Shown: positions 5,289 through 6,067 of the stretch, one piece after another
Layout: every line of letters starts with the position of its first letter
Position numbering within the stretch: the stretch's first letter is position 1
Assembly: GCA_016926595.1 (NCBI GenBank)
Contig: JAFGOG010000281.1
Coordinates: forward strand, 1-6,067
Length of the DNA: 6,067 nucleotides
Direction: 5' to 3'
From: Anaerolineae bacterium
GTDB lineage: Bacteria > Chloroflexota > Anaerolineae > JAAYZQ01
The notes under the pieces: generated by a model
The model's input: the letters and a program-made list of their open reading frames with translations, nothing else
What the model was told of the DNA's origin: nothing
Databases searched by the model: none
Position numbers and translations under genes: made by a program

Positions 5289-6067
5289 TTACCAGGGAAA
5301 ACTGGCGCTGAAGCGGTAGGGCTGGTCGGTGGTAAAGCCGCCGGCGGTATAGACGCGCAGCCAGTAGGTGCCCGTTTCCACCGTCACGGCGATGTAGCCG
5401 CCGTCCCCCAGGTCGTTGTCCCAGCCAGCGACGCCGCCCTGGTCGTCGTAGAGAATCATCTGCCCCAGGCTGCCGGGAACATAATCCCACAGCTCGACGA
5501 CAACCTGCCCGGCAGCAGGAGTGAAGTAAAAGTAGTCGTCCGGGTCGTCAGGATAGGCCAGGTACTCGATGTCTGCACAGAGCGGCCCGTTGGCCTCGCC
5601 GAGGGTATCGTTCGGCTCCTCCTCCCACGGGCCGGGAAAACAGCTACTCCAGTCGCGGAGGAGGAGCGGCAGGTAGAGGTTTCCTTCTTCAATTGTGACA
5701 ACCGTCGTGGCGGTGAGCAGGCTAACGCCGTTGCTGGCGGTGACCATCGCGGTATAAATGCCCGCACTGGGGTAAAAGTGGGCGGTAGCCGCCCCCCCAC
5801 CCTGACTGCCATCGCCAAAGGCCCAGGCATATGCGGGGTTGCTGCCACTGGCGACGGTGGCGCTGAGCAACGTGGCGTTACCCAATTGGGTCGGGCTGTC
5901 GTTGGCGGCGCTGAGGCCGGAGAGGGGCTGTTCGACCCGGACGGTGGTGGTGGCGGTAAGCAGGCTGACCGGGTTGCTGGCTGTGACAAGGGCAGTGTAG
6001 GAACCGGGGGCGGGGTAGGTATGAGTGACGACCGGGCCGCTGATGACGGTTCCCCCGTCCACACGCC
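5289..6067 (-). CDS. Secreted PKD-repeat protein with C-terminal PPC domain (N-terminus outside window)
   Basis: The frame is open from the right window edge (the gene's 5' side) to the TAA at 5289-5291, so the true start and any signal peptide are not visible. About 259 codons are present. Counting from base 6062 as residue 1: the tail of one PKD domain (1-44, HTYPAPGSYTALVTASN); a complete PKD domain (about 48-125, with WAFGDG at 80-85 and FYPSAGIYTAMVTASN at 96-111); a linker NLYLPLLLRDW (128-138); and a bacterial pre-peptidase C-terminal (PPC) domain (147-257). The PPC domain begins EEEPNDTLGEAN and includes DDPDDYFYF, LYDDQGG, DNDLGDGG and GTYWLRVY. PKD and PPC domains are non-catalytic beta-sandwich modules of extracellular enzymes and surface proteins, used for binding, spacing or secretion. 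Any enzymatic part would lie upstream, beyond 6067. The protein ends 11 residues after the last PPC strand motif, at SFPW. It is convergent with the kinase and probably separately transcribed. Confidence 0.88.
   Translation of the reverse strand, partial: RVDGGTVISGPVVTHTYPAPGSYTALVTASNPVSLLTATTTVRVEQPLSGLSAANDSPTQLGNATLLSATVASGSNPAYAWAFGDGSQGGGAATAHFYPSAGIYTAMVTASNGVSLLTATTVVTIEEGNLYLPLLLRDWSSCFPGPWEEEPNDTLGEANGPLCADIEYLAYPDDPDDYFYFTPAAGQVVVELWDYVPGSLGQMILYDDQGGVAGWDNDLGDGGYIAVTVETGTYWLRVYTAGGFTTDQPYRFSASFPW
5703..5984 (-). repeat. Tandem PKD-coding repeat, about 243-bp period
   Basis: The coding segments for TASNxVSLLTATT occur at 5946-5984 and again at 5703-5741. They are 243 bp (81 codons) apart and roughly four fifths identical at the nucleotide level. 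This indicates tandem duplication of a PKD module, probably continuing upstream beyond the window edge. The two copies have diverged at third positions and at the residue after TASN (Pro versus Gly), so the duplication is not very recent. Confidence 0.75.

Noticed and set aside
5241..5298. Rho-independent terminator in the convergent spacer (TGGCA/TGCCA stem, or TCCC/GGGA at 5285-5298)
   Set aside because: The stems are only 4-5 bp and no T-run follows in either direction. The longer palindrome could act as a terminator but has no U-tract.

Overview
The window reads as chromosomal DNA from a GC-rich bacterium, most likely a member of the Chloroflexota (Anaerolineae/Caldilineae-like). The best clue is the secreted protein at the right end: PKD repeats, then a short NLYLPLLLRDW linker, then a PPC domain. 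From memory, that style is very common in Chloroflexota exoproteins. The taxonomic call is an inference; there is no rRNA or other marker gene here.

Layout. (1) Positions 1-213, plus strand: the C-terminal end of an ArsB/NhaD/CitM-type (ion transporter superfamily) membrane permease, cut by the window edge. (2) 222-659, plus: a small UspA-fold protein placed directly behind the permease with its own Shine-Dalgarno site; its ATP-binding signature is degenerate. (3) 768-2033, plus: a class V PLP-dependent enzyme of the 'cysteine desulfurase-like' family. It keeps the PLP lysine but has no cysteine in the usual catalytic loop. (4) 2041-5088, plus, only 7 nt downstream: a 1015-residue membrane sensor histidine kinase. 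It has eight predicted N-terminal membrane segments, a large extracytoplasmic beta-rich domain resembling the nidogen-like modules of secreted proteins, a ninth membrane segment, HAMP, coiled coil, GAF, HisKA and HATPase_c. (5) 5089-5288: a 200-bp spacer between converging genes. It contains a palindromic repeat with five AATT cores spaced about one helical turn apart. (6) 5289-6067, minus: the C-terminal part of a secreted PKD/PPC protein running off the right edge.

How they relate. The permease and Usp genes look like one translationally close unit, and the PLP enzyme and kinase look like a second one. Whether the two pairs share a transcript across the 108-bp gap cannot be decided from sequence. 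No response regulator lies in the window, so the kinase appears orphan here. The secreted protein on the opposite strand is probably an independent unit.

The most notable item is the architecture of the kinase, whose outer sensor domain resembles a module normally seen in secreted or adhesive proteins. The second is the helically phased AATT palindrome in the convergent intergenic spacer. I see no CRISPR array, tRNA, rRNA, insertion sequence or obvious defence system.
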